The notes under the pieces: generated by a model | Database searches by the model: none | Told to the model about the DNA's origin: nothing | Seen by the model: the letters and a program-made list of their open reading frames with translations, nothing else | NCBI RefSeq assembly: GCF_002995795.1 | Contig: NZ_PVXN01000009.1 | Coordinates: forward strand, 1-64,000 | Source: Clostridium thermopalmarium DSM 5974 | GTDB lineage: Bacteria > Bacillota > Clostridia > Clostridiales > Clostridiaceae | Length of the DNA stretch: 64,000 nt | Direction of reading: 5' to 3' | Shown: positions 8,591 to 16,818 of the stretch, in pieces | How the letters are laid out: every line of letters begins with the position of its first letter | How positions within the stretch are numbered: position 1 is the first letter of the stretch | Program-made: the position numbers and the translations under genes

Positions 8591-8657
8591 TTGGTAATTA
8601 AAGTAGAACCGCAGAATTTTACTTCTGCCTCTAAACATAGAGGCAGAAGTTTTTTTG
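8591..8657 (+). terminator. Operon terminator that is a degenerate copy of the T-box 3' segment
   Basis: The block TAATTAAAGTAGAACCGCAGAA followed by CTTCTGCCTCT-AAACAT-AGAGGCAGAAG and T's aligns without gaps to the T-box core plus terminator at about 4960-5025 (about 52 of 65 bases by eye). The TGG that would pair with tRNA has become TAG, and there is no stem I, so it cannot switch. The hairpin has an 11-bp perfect stem and should simply terminate the operon. Its loop AAACAT is the reverse complement of the upstream loop ATGTTT. Confidence 0.85.
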
Positions 8658-8786
8658 CTTGCATAAAATTTAAATTTTTATTATTAATGTATAAATATAA
8701 AAAAAGGTTTAAATTCCTGAAATATGATAAAATAATCATATAATACATATTACATAAAGCTTATGTAAGCAGGAGGCATACTATCA

Positions 8787-9034
8787 ATGATAAAAGAAGG
8801 AATTTATGAACAGGTCATATGCGAGAAGCTTAAAAATAAATTAAGAGAATTAGATTTAGACAAGTATCTTCTTAAAAAAGAAACTATATACGTAGAATAA
8901 GCTAAAACTATATTAACCAGTTATATGTCATCAGTATTAAAATAAGAATTATTACCACTTCCTATATGGGAGCCACTGACTATAAAGCTATAGAAGAACT
9001 TAGCAAGCTGAAAAATACAAAAATAAAATTTTAA
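8787..9034 (+). pseudogene. Remnant of a helicase with N-terminal phospholipase-D domain
   Basis: A good ribosome binding site (AGGAGGC) precedes ATG 8787, which opens MIKEGIYEQV...; stop codons follow at 8898-8900 and later. In a shifted frame around 8950-9030 the sequence reads [17 protein letters not shown], a stretch I know from the PLD-like N-terminal domain of superfamily-II helicases that carry DUF3427. Stops, a frameshift and the missing body mark it as a decayed 5' fragment. The 8583-9095 gap holds only this and the T-box-like terminator. Confidence 0.65.
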
Positions 9035-9095
9035 AATAGCATCAACGACTTAAAATAGATATAACAAATATAAGTAATAAATGGAGCGTGTTTGT

Positions 9096-9923
9096 ATGGT
9101 AGATAATATTATTAAATCAGTAGCAGAGAAATTATCTTCTCTGCCTTATATAGAAGGTATTGTATTAGGTGGTTCACGTGCAAGAGGTACTCATACGGAA
9201 GATTCGGATATAGATATTGGTATCTACTACGATTCACAAAACTTTGATTTAAAGGCTATTAATCAACTTGCAACAGAGTTGGATGACGAGCATAGAAGCA
9301 ACTTAGTTGTACCTCCCGGAGCATGGGGTTATTGGGTTAATGGTGGCGGATGGTTAGTCATAGACGGTTATCATGTAGATATAATTTTACGCGATATAAG
9401 ACGAGTGAAACAAGTAATAAAAGATACGGAGCAAGGAATTTTTACTGCTAATTATCAGGCAGGGCATCCTCATGGATATATAAATGCCATGTATCGTGGA
9501 GAATTAGCCATTAGCAAAATATTATATGCTAAGAATGAAAGCTTATGGAAATTAAAAAAACAGGCAGAAACTTATCCAGCTGCTTTGAGGGAAAAATTAG
9601 TTGACTTTTTTATGTTTGAAGCAGGATTCTCTTTAATGTTTGTAAAGGCAAATTTAAGAGCAGAGGATAGATATTATATTGCAGGTCATGTTTTTCGTAT
9701 TATTTCCTGCTTAAATCAAGTGCTATTTGCATGTAATAACGCTTACTGTATCAATGAAAAGAAAGCTATAAAACTGATTGAAACTTTTGAATATAAACCT
9801 AGAAAATATGTGCAAAAGGTTAATCGTATTTTTGAGATGCTTGGTCTTTCCCTTATTGAATGCTACGACATGACTGGGAAGCTTTATGATGAAGTGAAGC
9901 AGATTGTATCAAAAATAAATTAA
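9096..9923 (+). CDS. Nucleotidyltransferase-domain protein (aminoglycoside-NTase-like)
   Basis: Residues 15-45 form a minimal nucleotidyltransferase core: GGSRARGT followed by DSDIDIGIYYD, with the paired metal-binding Asp residues, and VDIILRD as the likely third. The remaining C-terminal part is helical. Families with this core include streptomycin/aminoglycoside adenylyltransferases and DUF4037-type proteins; I cannot assign a substrate. ATG 9096 has GGAGCG upstream at good spacing, while ATG 9081 has none. It lies between pseudogenes with slightly higher GC than the core, suggesting acquired DNA. Confidence 0.8.
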   Translation: MVDNIIKSVAEKLSSLPYIEGIVLGGSRARGTHTEDSDIDIGIYYDSQNFDLKAINQLATELDDEHRSNLVVPPGAWGYWVNGGGWLVIDGYHVDIILRDIRRVKQVIKDTEQGIFTANYQAGHPHGYINAMYRGELAISKILYAKNESLWKLKKQAETYPAALREKLVDFFMFEAGFSLMFVKANLRAEDRYYIAGHVFRIISCLNQVLFACNNAYCINEKKAIKLIETFEYKPRKYVQKVNRIFEMLGLSLIECYDMTGKLYDEVKQIVSKIN

Positions 9924-10004
9924 TAAATCGACTATATTATGCACAGATTGTCAAGTGAGTAAACACATCCTTTGATAATATTGATAATGGAAGGAGGTCG
10001 TTTG

Positions 10005-10076
10005 ATGGATTCATTAAGTAATATGAATAAAATTTTGACATATATTGGAGAGCACCTAACGCAAATATGGCTATGA
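10005..10076 (+). pseudogene. 5' stub of an AraC-family regulator
   Basis: GGAAGGAGG and ATG 10005 start a frame reading MDSLSNMNKILTYIGEHLT, the typical opening of AraC/GyrI-type regulators, then stopping at 10074-10076. The reading changes to histidine-kinase code in another frame at about 10060-10085. This looks like a deletion or recombination scar that joined two unrelated genes. Confidence 0.6.
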
Positions 10077-10930
10077 TTACACCTTGTAAATGCAAGCCAA
10101 TTGTACGTTTAAATGACGGAGCTAAAAAACTTTCTAAGGGTAACTACAATGCGGATTTTAATGGAAAAGGATACTTAGAGGTAAAAGAGCTTTCCGATAC
10201 CCTTAATTCTACTGCAATCGAGCTTTCAAAGGTTGATGAGTTGCGGCGGGAACTTATTGCAAATATATCACATGATTTAAGAACACCTCTTGCCTTAATT
10301 TATAGTTATGCCGAAATGATGCAGGATTTTCCAGATGAAATCACCACAACACAGATTCACACCATCATGTCGGAAACAAAAAGGCTTTCTTCTCTTGTAA
10401 ATGATATTCTCGATGTATCTAAGCTTGAAACTGGAACAATGGAGCTTCATATGCATAAATATAACCTTACTGAAAGTATTTACGAAACAGTTGCACGTCT
10501 TTCAGAGCTTTTGAGAAATGACGGCTATTCTATTGAGTTTCAACATTCTGAAGATGTATATGTCATAGCGGATGAAGCAAAAATTACACAGGCTTTATAT
10601 AATTTGCTTACTAATGCTGTTAATTACAGCACAGATGACAAGCATATTGTTGTAAAACAAAACAGGGTGCAAAATAGTGTACGAATTGAAGTTCATGATC
10701 ATGGCGATGGCATTTCACCGGAAAATATTCCTTATATTTGGGATAGATATTATAAAGTTGATAAAAAGCATAAACGGGCAATAACAGGAACAGGACTTGG
10801 GCTTTCCATCGTGAAAAAGATTTTTGAGCTTCACGGCGCTGAATATGGTGTGGAATCAGAAATTGGAAAAGGATCGATCTTTTGGTTTCAGTTAGAAATA
10901 AAATCTCCTTTTGGCAGTTTATACTTTTAA
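10067..10930 (+). CDS. Histidine kinase lacking its sensor and membrane part (5' truncated)
   Basis: The frame begins inside a HAMP domain (PIVRLNDGAKKLSKGNY, residues 11-27). It continues through a HisKA dimerisation domain with His69 in NISHDLRTP and a full ATPase domain: N box Asn183, DHGDG at 211-215, GTGLGLSI at 241-248. Kinases of this type normally have two membrane helices and an outer sensor before the HAMP domain; none is present, and no response regulator is adjacent. The start overlaps the AraC stub, so ATG 10067 is arbitrary. A soluble kinase fragment could be made, but the gene is probably a broken remnant. Confidence 0.8.
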   Translation: MAMITPCKCKPIVRLNDGAKKLSKGNYNADFNGKGYLEVKELSDTLNSTAIELSKVDELRRELIANISHDLRTPLALIYSYAEMMQDFPDEITTTQIHTIMSETKRLSSLVNDILDVSKLETGTMELHMHKYNLTESIYETVARLSELLRNDGYSIEFQHSEDVYVIADEAKITQALYNLLTNAVNYSTDDKHIVVKQNRVQNSVRIEVHDHGDGISPENIPYIWDRYYKVDKKHKRAITGTGLGLSIVKKIFELHGAEYGVESEIGKGSIFWFQLEIKSPFGSLYF

Positions 10931-11019
10931 ATGTATAAAACATTGTAATATACAAATATTGTTTAGAAGATATTATACTGACTTGTTTTTCAACACTTTA
11001 TAATTGAATAGTAAGAGAA

Positions 11020-11050
11020 AACTTGCCCTTTCTTGAGTGGCGGGTTTTTT
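11020..11050 (+). terminator. Rho-independent terminator after the kinase fragment
   Basis: AACTTGCC pairs with GGCGGGTT (two G-T pairs) and runs into T's. Confidence 0.75.
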
Positions 11051-11189
11051 ATATTTTAAACTCAACTATTAGGATGGTATATGATTTCATTAAATATATA
11101 TATGGTTTAGTTTATTATTTAAAAAATATTCAAAATTAATACAAAATATTGTATAATAATACTTAAAATTAAAATGGAGGAAAAATAAT

Positions 11190-12563
11190 ATGCTTAAAAA
11201 GTTAATAAAAATTTCAATTATTTTTTTATTTATAGTGTTTGTACATGTAGATGCAAAAGCTGCTGAATCAACTGATATTAAAAAAATATATCCAATCAAA
11301 GAATTAAAAATCACTTTTAATCAAGAAATTTCATTTGATTCAGCAAAAGAAAATATTAAAGTAAGAGATTCTAAAGGACAATATGTAGATATTACTTTAG
11401 GTTTAGGACAAGATAAAAAGAGTATTATAGTAAATCCACCTAAAAACGGCTATGAAACAAGTAAAAAATATACTTTATATGTAGATTCAAATATTAAATC
11501 AAGTAATGGAAAATGCTTGAATAAGGGCACAGAATTTGCTTTTTATGTAGAAGGGTATCAGCCAAAATATTATATGAATATTGTAGATGATGTTACGATG
11601 AAAAAAGCAGATGAAATAATAGCAAGTGTTATAAAACCGGGAATGACTGATTTTGAAAAAGAATTAGCATTACATGATTATGTAGTTGCACATACTGAAT
11701 ATGATTTTATTAATTATATTAACAATACAATACCTGATGATAGCTATACTGCATATGGAGTATTGATAAAAGGTATAGGTGTATGTGAAGGTTATTCTGA
11801 AGCTATGGCTCTTCTTTTGAATAAAGCAGGAATAGAGTCTATTATAATAGTAGGGCGCGAGATGAATCATGCATGGAATCTAGTTAAGATAGATGGAAGT
11901 TGGTATCATTTAGATGCAACTTGGGATGATACTACGAGTTCATCAGGACTAATACAAAATCATAGTTATTTTAATCTTACGGATTATGAAATGGAACTTG
12001 ATCATTCATGGGATAGAACTATGAGTCCTGTATGTAATAATGTAAAATATACTTATAATAATTATTTATATTGTAAAAAAAATAATATTTCATTGGATAA
12101 TCCTAGTAGAATTATAAGTGGTATAGTTACACTTCCTAATGGAGATATAGCTGATAAAGACATTACTGTAGAAGTTATTGCTGATTCACTAGAGAAAACT
12201 GATGATTATGAAAGTTATTATAAAGGAGGAACAAGAGTAATAATATCAAAAGGTTGTAATTCAGCAGAATACTCAATAATAGTACCTAATTTTAGTATGG
12301 GTTATATATTAGGGTATCGATTACTAACAAATGTTGAAAATAAGTATAAATCATATGCATACTATAGGGAGAATACAGATCCACGTGGAGGAATAACATA
12401 TCCAGAAGGACAAGAACCAGAAATTATATATTATAAAAATGGTGCAATGAGTACAGACTATCCAAGTGGGACTCCACAAGATGTTAGTTCAGGAAATAAA
12501 ACGGTTAATCTGATGTTAGTACCATATGAACAAAACGATTTTGAAGATTTTATTATCAATTAG
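11190..12563 (+). CDS. Secreted transglutaminase-like protein with N-terminal Ig-like domain
   Basis: A signal peptide (about residues 1-25, AKA|AES cleavage) is followed by an SbsA/Big_5-like beta domain (about 33-120: ITFNQEIS, YTLYVDSNIKS). A transglutaminase-like fold follows (about 135-300) with the triad Cys199 (GVCEGYSEA), His228 (NHAWN) and Asp242 (YHLDATW). A beta-rich C-terminal domain of about 140 residues has no family I recognise. In Firmicutes such proteins act at the cell surface as proteases, cross-linkers or peptidoglycan-linked enzymes; the substrate here is unknown. AATGGAGGAAA precedes ATG 11190. The gene stands alone. Confidence 0.85.
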   Translation: MLKKLIKISIIFLFIVFVHVDAKAAESTDIKKIYPIKELKITFNQEISFDSAKENIKVRDSKGQYVDITLGLGQDKKSIIVNPPKNGYETSKKYTLYVDSNIKSSNGKCLNKGTEFAFYVEGYQPKYYMNIVDDVTMKKADEIIASVIKPGMTDFEKELALHDYVVAHTEYDFINYINNTIPDDSYTAYGVLIKGIGVCEGYSEAMALLLNKAGIESIIIVGREMNHAWNLVKIDGSWYHLDATWDDTTSSSGLIQNHSYFNLTDYEMELDHSWDRTMSPVCNNVKYTYNNYLYCKKNNISLDNPSRIISGIVTLPNGDIADKDITVEVIADSLEKTDDYESYYKGGTRVIISKGCNSAEYSIIVPNFSMGYILGYRLLTNVENKYKSYAYYRENTDPRGGITYPEGQEPEIIYYKNGAMSTDYPSGTPQDVSSGNKTVNLMLVPYEQNDFEDFIIN

Positions 12564-12719
12564 AAAGAATATATTCTCTATAGAGAGTTTGACATAAAAA
12601 TAAGATATTATAACGCCTCCCTATATTAGGGGGTATATTTTTACACAAAATCAATTATTTTAATATTATTAAAATATTGAGCTTATTTAATAAAAAAAAT
12701 TCCTATACTAGAAAAAAGT

Positions 12720-12748
12720 TTGAAATATTATATCATAAGATGTATAAT
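12720..12748 (+). promoter_or_regulatory. Promoter of the glycerol dehydrogenase gene
   Basis: TTGAAA (12720-12725), 17-base spacer, TATAAT (12743-12748). The Rex operator starts 5 bases downstream, covering the transcription start. Confidence 0.75.
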
Positions 12749-12752
12749 AGTA

Positions 12753-12770
12753 TTGTTAATGAATTAACAA
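12753..12770 (+). promoter_or_regulatory. Rex operator
   Basis: TTGTTAA-TGAA-TTAACAA is a perfect match to the Rex consensus TTGTTAAnnnnTTAACAA and is embedded in a longer perfect inverted repeat (12751-12772). It overlaps the predicted start of transcription, so Rex bound at low NADH would block RNA polymerase and release when NADH rises. Confidence 0.85.
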
Positions 12771-12795
12771 TATTTATGGGAAGAGGGTATATATT

Positions 12796-13893
12796 ATGTC
12801 AGTTATAAAAATGCTACGTGCTCCATTAAAATACGTACAAGGAAAAGGTGCTTTATTTAATTTTTATGATGAAACAAAAGACTTGGGAAATAATTTCTTA
12901 TTTATTTGCAGTAACAGTGGATACAAAAATTGCTCTGAAAAGATAAAAAAGAGTTTTGAGGGAACAGATGCAAAGCTGCGTTTTGAGATTTTTGGTGGAA
13001 TTAGTTCTAATTCTGAAATTGAAAAGATGAGAGAAATTGTTAAAGAAGATAAAATCGATGTTGTTGTAGGAGTTGGCGGCGGTTCAGCAATTGATACTGC
13101 TAAAGCAACTGCATATTATGAAAATTGTCCAGTAGTAATTGTACCTACTGTATGTGCAACTGATGCACCATGTACTGGTCTTTCAGTTATTTATAATAAT
13201 GACGGTACATTTGATACTTATTTATTTTACCCAAGAAACCCAGAAGCAGTTATAGTTGATTCTGAGATTATTGCTAATGCCCCAGTAAAATTTTTAGTTG
13301 CTGGAATGGGAGATGCACTTGGTACTTATTTTGAAGCAAGAGCTTGTGTAAGAACTGATTCACCAAGCTTAGAAAATGGAGGAATAGCATTATCTGCTAT
13401 GGCCCTTTGTGAGCTATGCTATAAAACACTAATTAAATGTGGCTATCAAGCAAAGTTAGCTTGCGAAAACCATTTAGTAACTCCAGCACTTGAAGCAATT
13501 ATAGAAGCTAACACATATTTAAGTGGTGTTGGTGCTGATAATGGTGGACTAGCAGCAGCTCATTCTATATACAATGGATTCACTGCATTACCAGAATGTG
13601 AATCTACTATGCATGGTTCATTGGTTGCCTTTGGTACTATTGCTCAATTAATTTTAGAAAATGCTCCAAAGGAAGAAATAAAGGAAGTAATGGACTTTTG
13701 CTATAGTGTAGGCCTTCCAATTACACTAGAGGAAGTTGGAGTAACTGATGTAACAAGAGTTTGTATTGCTGCTGAAAAGGCATGCATCGAGGGTGAAACA
13801 ATACATCACATGGCAGGAGATGTAACACCAGATCAATTATATGATGCTCTACTAACAGCAGACTTGTTAGGGAGAGAGTATTTTAACAAGTAA
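12796..13893 (+). CDS. gldA: Glycerol dehydrogenase (iron/zinc-dependent alcohol dehydrogenase family)
   Basis: 365 aa, the normal GldA length. The NAD-binding stretch GVGGGSAIDTAKA is at about 92-104, and the metal ligands Asp173 (GMGDALGT), His256 (AAAHSIYNG) and His273 (STMHGS) are in place. It would interconvert glycerol and dihydroxyacetone with NAD(H). The gene is monocistronic behind a promoter with a Rex box, which fits an NADH-recycling or glycerol-fermenting role. Some family members use other small alcohols, so substrate is inferred. Confidence 0.88.
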   Translation: MSVIKMLRAPLKYVQGKGALFNFYDETKDLGNNFLFICSNSGYKNCSEKIKKSFEGTDAKLRFEIFGGISSNSEIEKMREIVKEDKIDVVVGVGGGSAIDTAKATAYYENCPVVIVPTVCATDAPCTGLSVIYNNDGTFDTYLFYPRNPEAVIVDSEIIANAPVKFLVAGMGDALGTYFEARACVRTDSPSLENGGIALSAMALCELCYKTLIKCGYQAKLACENHLVTPALEAIIEANTYLSGVGADNGGLAAAHSIYNGFTALPECESTMHGSLVAFGTIAQLILENAPKEEIKEVMDFCYSVGLPITLEEVGVTDVTRVCIAAEKACIEGETIHHMAGDVTPDQLYDALLTADLLGREYFNK

Positions 13894-13934
13894 ATAATAG
13901 ATGCCATAGTTAGTGGGATCGTTGATTTTCCTAA

Positions 13935-13976
13935 TTCTACAATCTATTTAGAAAGTTTTCTAAATAGATTGTAGAA
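13935..13976. repeat. 42-bp perfect palindrome between convergent genes
   Basis: TTCTACAATCTATTTAGAAA is followed after GT by its exact reverse complement, giving two 20-bp arms with a 2-base centre. It lies between gldA (+) and the DUF4317 gene (-). It could terminate both, but no clear T run follows on either side. Confidence 0.8.
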
Positions 13977-14056
13977 AATTATATTTTGGGATTCGCTTAC
14001 CTAAGCCAATACTAAGTGAATATCTACAAAAGGTTTGTTTTTTAGTAAACTTCATA

Positions 14057-15295
14057 TTAAACTATATCATCTAACCCGTTAACGGTAGCTTGTTCATTCT
14101 CATCAATGGGAATTATTATACACTTTTTGCCATCAATTATTTCAGATTTTATTTGAGGTATTTTTTCAGGTTTTACTTTAAGTACAATGTCATATTCGGA
14201 AGAAACTTCATCATTTTCTTGTTTAACTTGCTGTAGTTTAGTTTCAAGTATTTCTATCTGTTTCTGAAGATTTTCTTCTTTTTTTAGCTGCTCATTTGCC
14301 TTAAGTGCCTTTGAATCAATTAAGTTTTCGGCTAAAGGAAGATCATCTCCAAAGTTTTCTACATAAGAATTTTCAATTTTAGCGGTAATTTCTTCAGGAA
14401 CTCCGCTTTCTATTAAAAGGTTTTGTATATGATCTTTTGTCAAGGTTATAGGTTCACAATATGTGTCTTCATATGTAGCAGTATATTCCTCTACCATAGT
14501 ATTTAGATTTTCTTGCACTTTCATAAAAATTTTATCAGCTTTTTCTTCATCAGCGCTAAAAGAATCTTTAATAATTGATTGAAATGTTTCTTTCTGTATA
14601 GTAGCAGTTTGTTTTGGATAACAGCCTAAAACATTTTGCATTAATTCAGGGTGTGTATTCTTTGCATTTTTTGTATAATACATAATAGAATTAATATCTG
14701 CACTACGATCAATAAAAGCAGGAAATACAAATCCATTAGTTGGCGCCTCAACAACCCAATCTCTAATACGTGCTTTTATTTTATTTTCTTCTTCAAAGTA
14801 TCCAAGACCTGGTTCAGAAAGTGAAACAGGGCATATGGCACATAATATATATTCATAAACTTCTTCAGATTCATCTATCTTTAGATTATCCTTAGTTTTA
14901 GTAATAACGTCATAAGCGTCGTGGAAAAGAAGTATTATAAAGTTACCAGTGTAATCATAATTATCTATAATCAAATCATAAAAAGCATCAAGGATAGCAT
15001 CATCTTTTAACTTGCTATTTCTAAGTTGCATAAGAGAAACTTGTTTTTCATTTGTAAGATCTTCATTAAGTGGGAAGTTAAGTTCTAAAATGTTATTTCC
15101 AATAGTTCCTGATAGAACCTTTTTAGCGATTTCTAAGTACTTAAAGTATTCCTCCTCTTCTAAATTTAAAAACGTTTCTCTAAACTTTAAAATAATATGC
15201 TTTTCTCCATTAACATAGCAGCCGCACATTTTAGAGAAGGTACAGTGATCTTTTTTTAAACGTCTTTTTAACTCAAGTATATCTTTTTTTCTCAT
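14057..15295 (-). CDS. DUF4317 family protein
   Basis: A 412-aa cytoplasmic protein of the uncharacterised DUF4317 family, recognised from its opening MRKKDILELKRRLKKDHCTF and CGCYVNGEKHIILKF. An acidic region and a Gln/Lys/Glu-rich probable coiled coil (about 320-370) precede the C-terminus. No catalytic motif is evident. ATG 15295 is preceded by GGGGGG; an in-frame TTG at 15310 is less likely. It is transcribed in the same direction as the CofE-like gene about 200 bases upstream of it, but a hairpin lies between them, so they may be separate units. Confidence 0.8.
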   Translation of the reverse strand: MRKKDILELKRRLKKDHCTFSKMCGCYVNGEKHIILKFRETFLNLEEEEYFKYLEIAKKVLSGTIGNNILELNFPLNEDLTNEKQVSLMQLRNSKLKDDAILDAFYDLIIDNYDYTGNFIILLFHDAYDVITKTKDNLKIDESEEVYEYILCAICPVSLSEPGLGYFEEENKIKARIRDWVVEAPTNGFVFPAFIDRSADINSIMYYTKNAKNTHPELMQNVLGCYPKQTATIQKETFQSIIKDSFSADEEKADKIFMKVQENLNTMVEEYTATYEDTYCEPITLTKDHIQNLLIESGVPEEITAKIENSYVENFGDDLPLAENLIDSKALKANEQLKKEENLQKQIEILETKLQQVKQENDEVSSEYDIVLKVKPEKIPQIKSEIIDGKKCIIIPIDENEQATVNGLDDIV

Positions 15296-15450
15296 ATCTA
15301 AACCCCCCAATCTAGTAATGTCTATTTATAGATTAATTAATATCATTATTTAAGTATAGTATTTTTTTTGTATTAATTAAAGATTTTTATCTCCTAGGAT
15401 ATAGATGCATGAGATAAACTGCAGGTGCAATCTTGTAAGTCACAGAAATA

Positions 15451-15487
15451 ATAAGAGGATGTCTCTATTATAAGGACATCCTCTTAT
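15451..15487 (-). terminator. Terminator of the CofE-like gene
   Basis: ATAAGAGGATGTC pairs perfectly with GACATCCTCTTAT just past the stop codon on the minus strand; the T run is weak (ATTATTT). Confidence 0.7.
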
Positions 15488-15496
15488 TTATGTAAT

Positions 15497-16687
15497 TTAC
15501 TTTGTATAGTTATCGAAATAACCTTTAATGTAGATTATTGGAGTACCTTTATCTCCACTACCAGAAGTTAAATCGGATAATGAACCGATAAGGTCTGTAA
15601 GTCTACGAGGTGTAGTACCTTGTGATTCCATCTTACCAACTAAGTTTTCTTCTTTATTTCTAATATATTCAGAAATAGCTTTTTTTTGCTCTTCTCCACT
15701 AAGATGAGAGAAATTGTTATCTGCTAAGTATTTTAATTTTACTTCATTTGGTGTACCGTTAAGTCCTTTAGTGTAAGCAGGAGATACCACTGGATCTGCA
15801 AGTTCCCAAATTTTGCCCACTGGATCTTTGAATGCACCATCTCCATAAATCATTACTTCCACTGTTTTGCCTGTTAATTCTTTGATCTTAGATTGAATAG
15901 TATTTACTATTGGTTGGCAATTGTTTGGGAAAAGTTTTATGCTGTCCTCAGTTGCTTTATTTGATCCAAGGAGACCATAAGCTTCGTTAAAACCACTGCC
16001 ATTAATTGGTGATGTAAGAATATCATCTAGGCCGTAAACTTTTTCTGCGCCATTATTTTTTAATATGCGTTTTGTACGGAAACGTGTATGAATATCGCAA
16101 ACTAATACACTTTTTGTGTAGTCTAAGATTGTTTTTGTGTTGTTTGAAAATATAACTTCACAAGATACCCCTTCAGCTTCGATTAAACTTTTATAATATT
16201 CAATATAGTCAACACCTGTGAAAGGATGTTTATTATAACCGAAATGTTGACGGAATTCAGATTCTGTTAGAACATCTGTCCATGGATTTACCCCTTTAGC
16301 ATCTAGTTCCTCAATATCTACAAGATGATTACCAACTTCATCAGATGGATAGCTTAACATTAAAACTATCTTCTTTGCTCCTTTTGCAATTCCTCTTAGA
16401 CAGATCGCAAATCTGTTACGGCTAAGAATTGGGAAAATAACACCAATTGTGTCATCACCAAATTTAGCTTTTATATCAGATGCAATATCATCAATAGTTG
16501 CATAATTTCCTTGTGCACGAGCTACAACAGATTCAGTTATAGTTATAATATCGCGATCTTCAATAGAAAAACCTTCGATTTTAGATGCATTTAACACAGT
16601 ATTAACTACTATTTCATCAATTTTATCGCCTTTGTTAATAATTGGTGCGCGAAGTCCGCGTACTACTGTTCCAACTACTCTTTCCAA
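15497..16687 (-). CDS. CofE-like (F420-0:gamma-glutamyl ligase) family protein
   Basis: A 396-aa protein with the N-terminal fold of F420-0:gamma-glutamyl ligase: VVRGLRAPIINKGDKI, IEDRDIITITESVVARAQG and GVIFPILSRNRF. It also has the YGDGAFKDP stretch seen in clostridial members. CofE adds glutamates to coenzyme F420, a cofactor not known from these clostridia, and no other F420 gene is present in this window, so the substrate is probably different. It starts with TTG (16687) behind AAAGGAGAG. A LysR regulator is divergently placed upstream and may control it. Confidence 0.8.
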   Translation of the reverse strand: MERVVGTVVRGLRAPIINKGDKIDEIVVNTVLNASKIEGFSIEDRDIITITESVVARAQGNYATIDDIASDIKAKFGDDTIGVIFPILSRNRFAICLRGIAKGAKKIVLMLSYPSDEVGNHLVDIEELDAKGVNPWTDVLTESEFRQHFGYNKHPFTGVDYIEYYKSLIEAEGVSCEVIFSNNTKTILDYTKSVLVCDIHTRFRTKRILKNNGAEKVYGLDDILTSPINGSGFNEAYGLLGSNKATEDSIKLFPNNCQPIVNTIQSKIKELTGKTVEVMIYGDGAFKDPVGKIWELADPVVSPAYTKGLNGTPNEVKLKYLADNNFSHLSGEEQKKAISEYIRNKEENLVGKMESQGTTPRRLTDLIGSLSDLTSGSGDKGTPIIYIKGYFDNYTK

Positions 16688-16754
16688 TTTTATCTCTCCT
16701 TTAATAAGGTATATTTTATTTATAGTATGTTCTAAATTTAAACCCTACTTTACT

Positions 16755-16769
16755 ATAACTTATAGTTAT
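16755..16769 (+). promoter_or_regulatory. Candidate LysR binding site
   Basis: ATAAC-TTATA-GTTAT is a 15-base interrupted dyad of the T-N11-A kind in the 131-bp gap between the divergent LysR and CofE-like genes. Confidence 0.5.
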
Positions 16770-16818
16770 GATATAAGTAAAATTAATATTAATAATATTT
16801 AATATAAGGAGAGCTTAT

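Noticed and set aside
10620-10955. 111-codon minus-strand ORF opposite the histidine kinase
   Set aside because: Antisense of the ATPase domain, no supporting signal.
15497-16687. F420 biosynthesis
   Set aside because: Only a CofE-like fold is present; no other F420 gene is in the window, so a pathway claim is unsupported.
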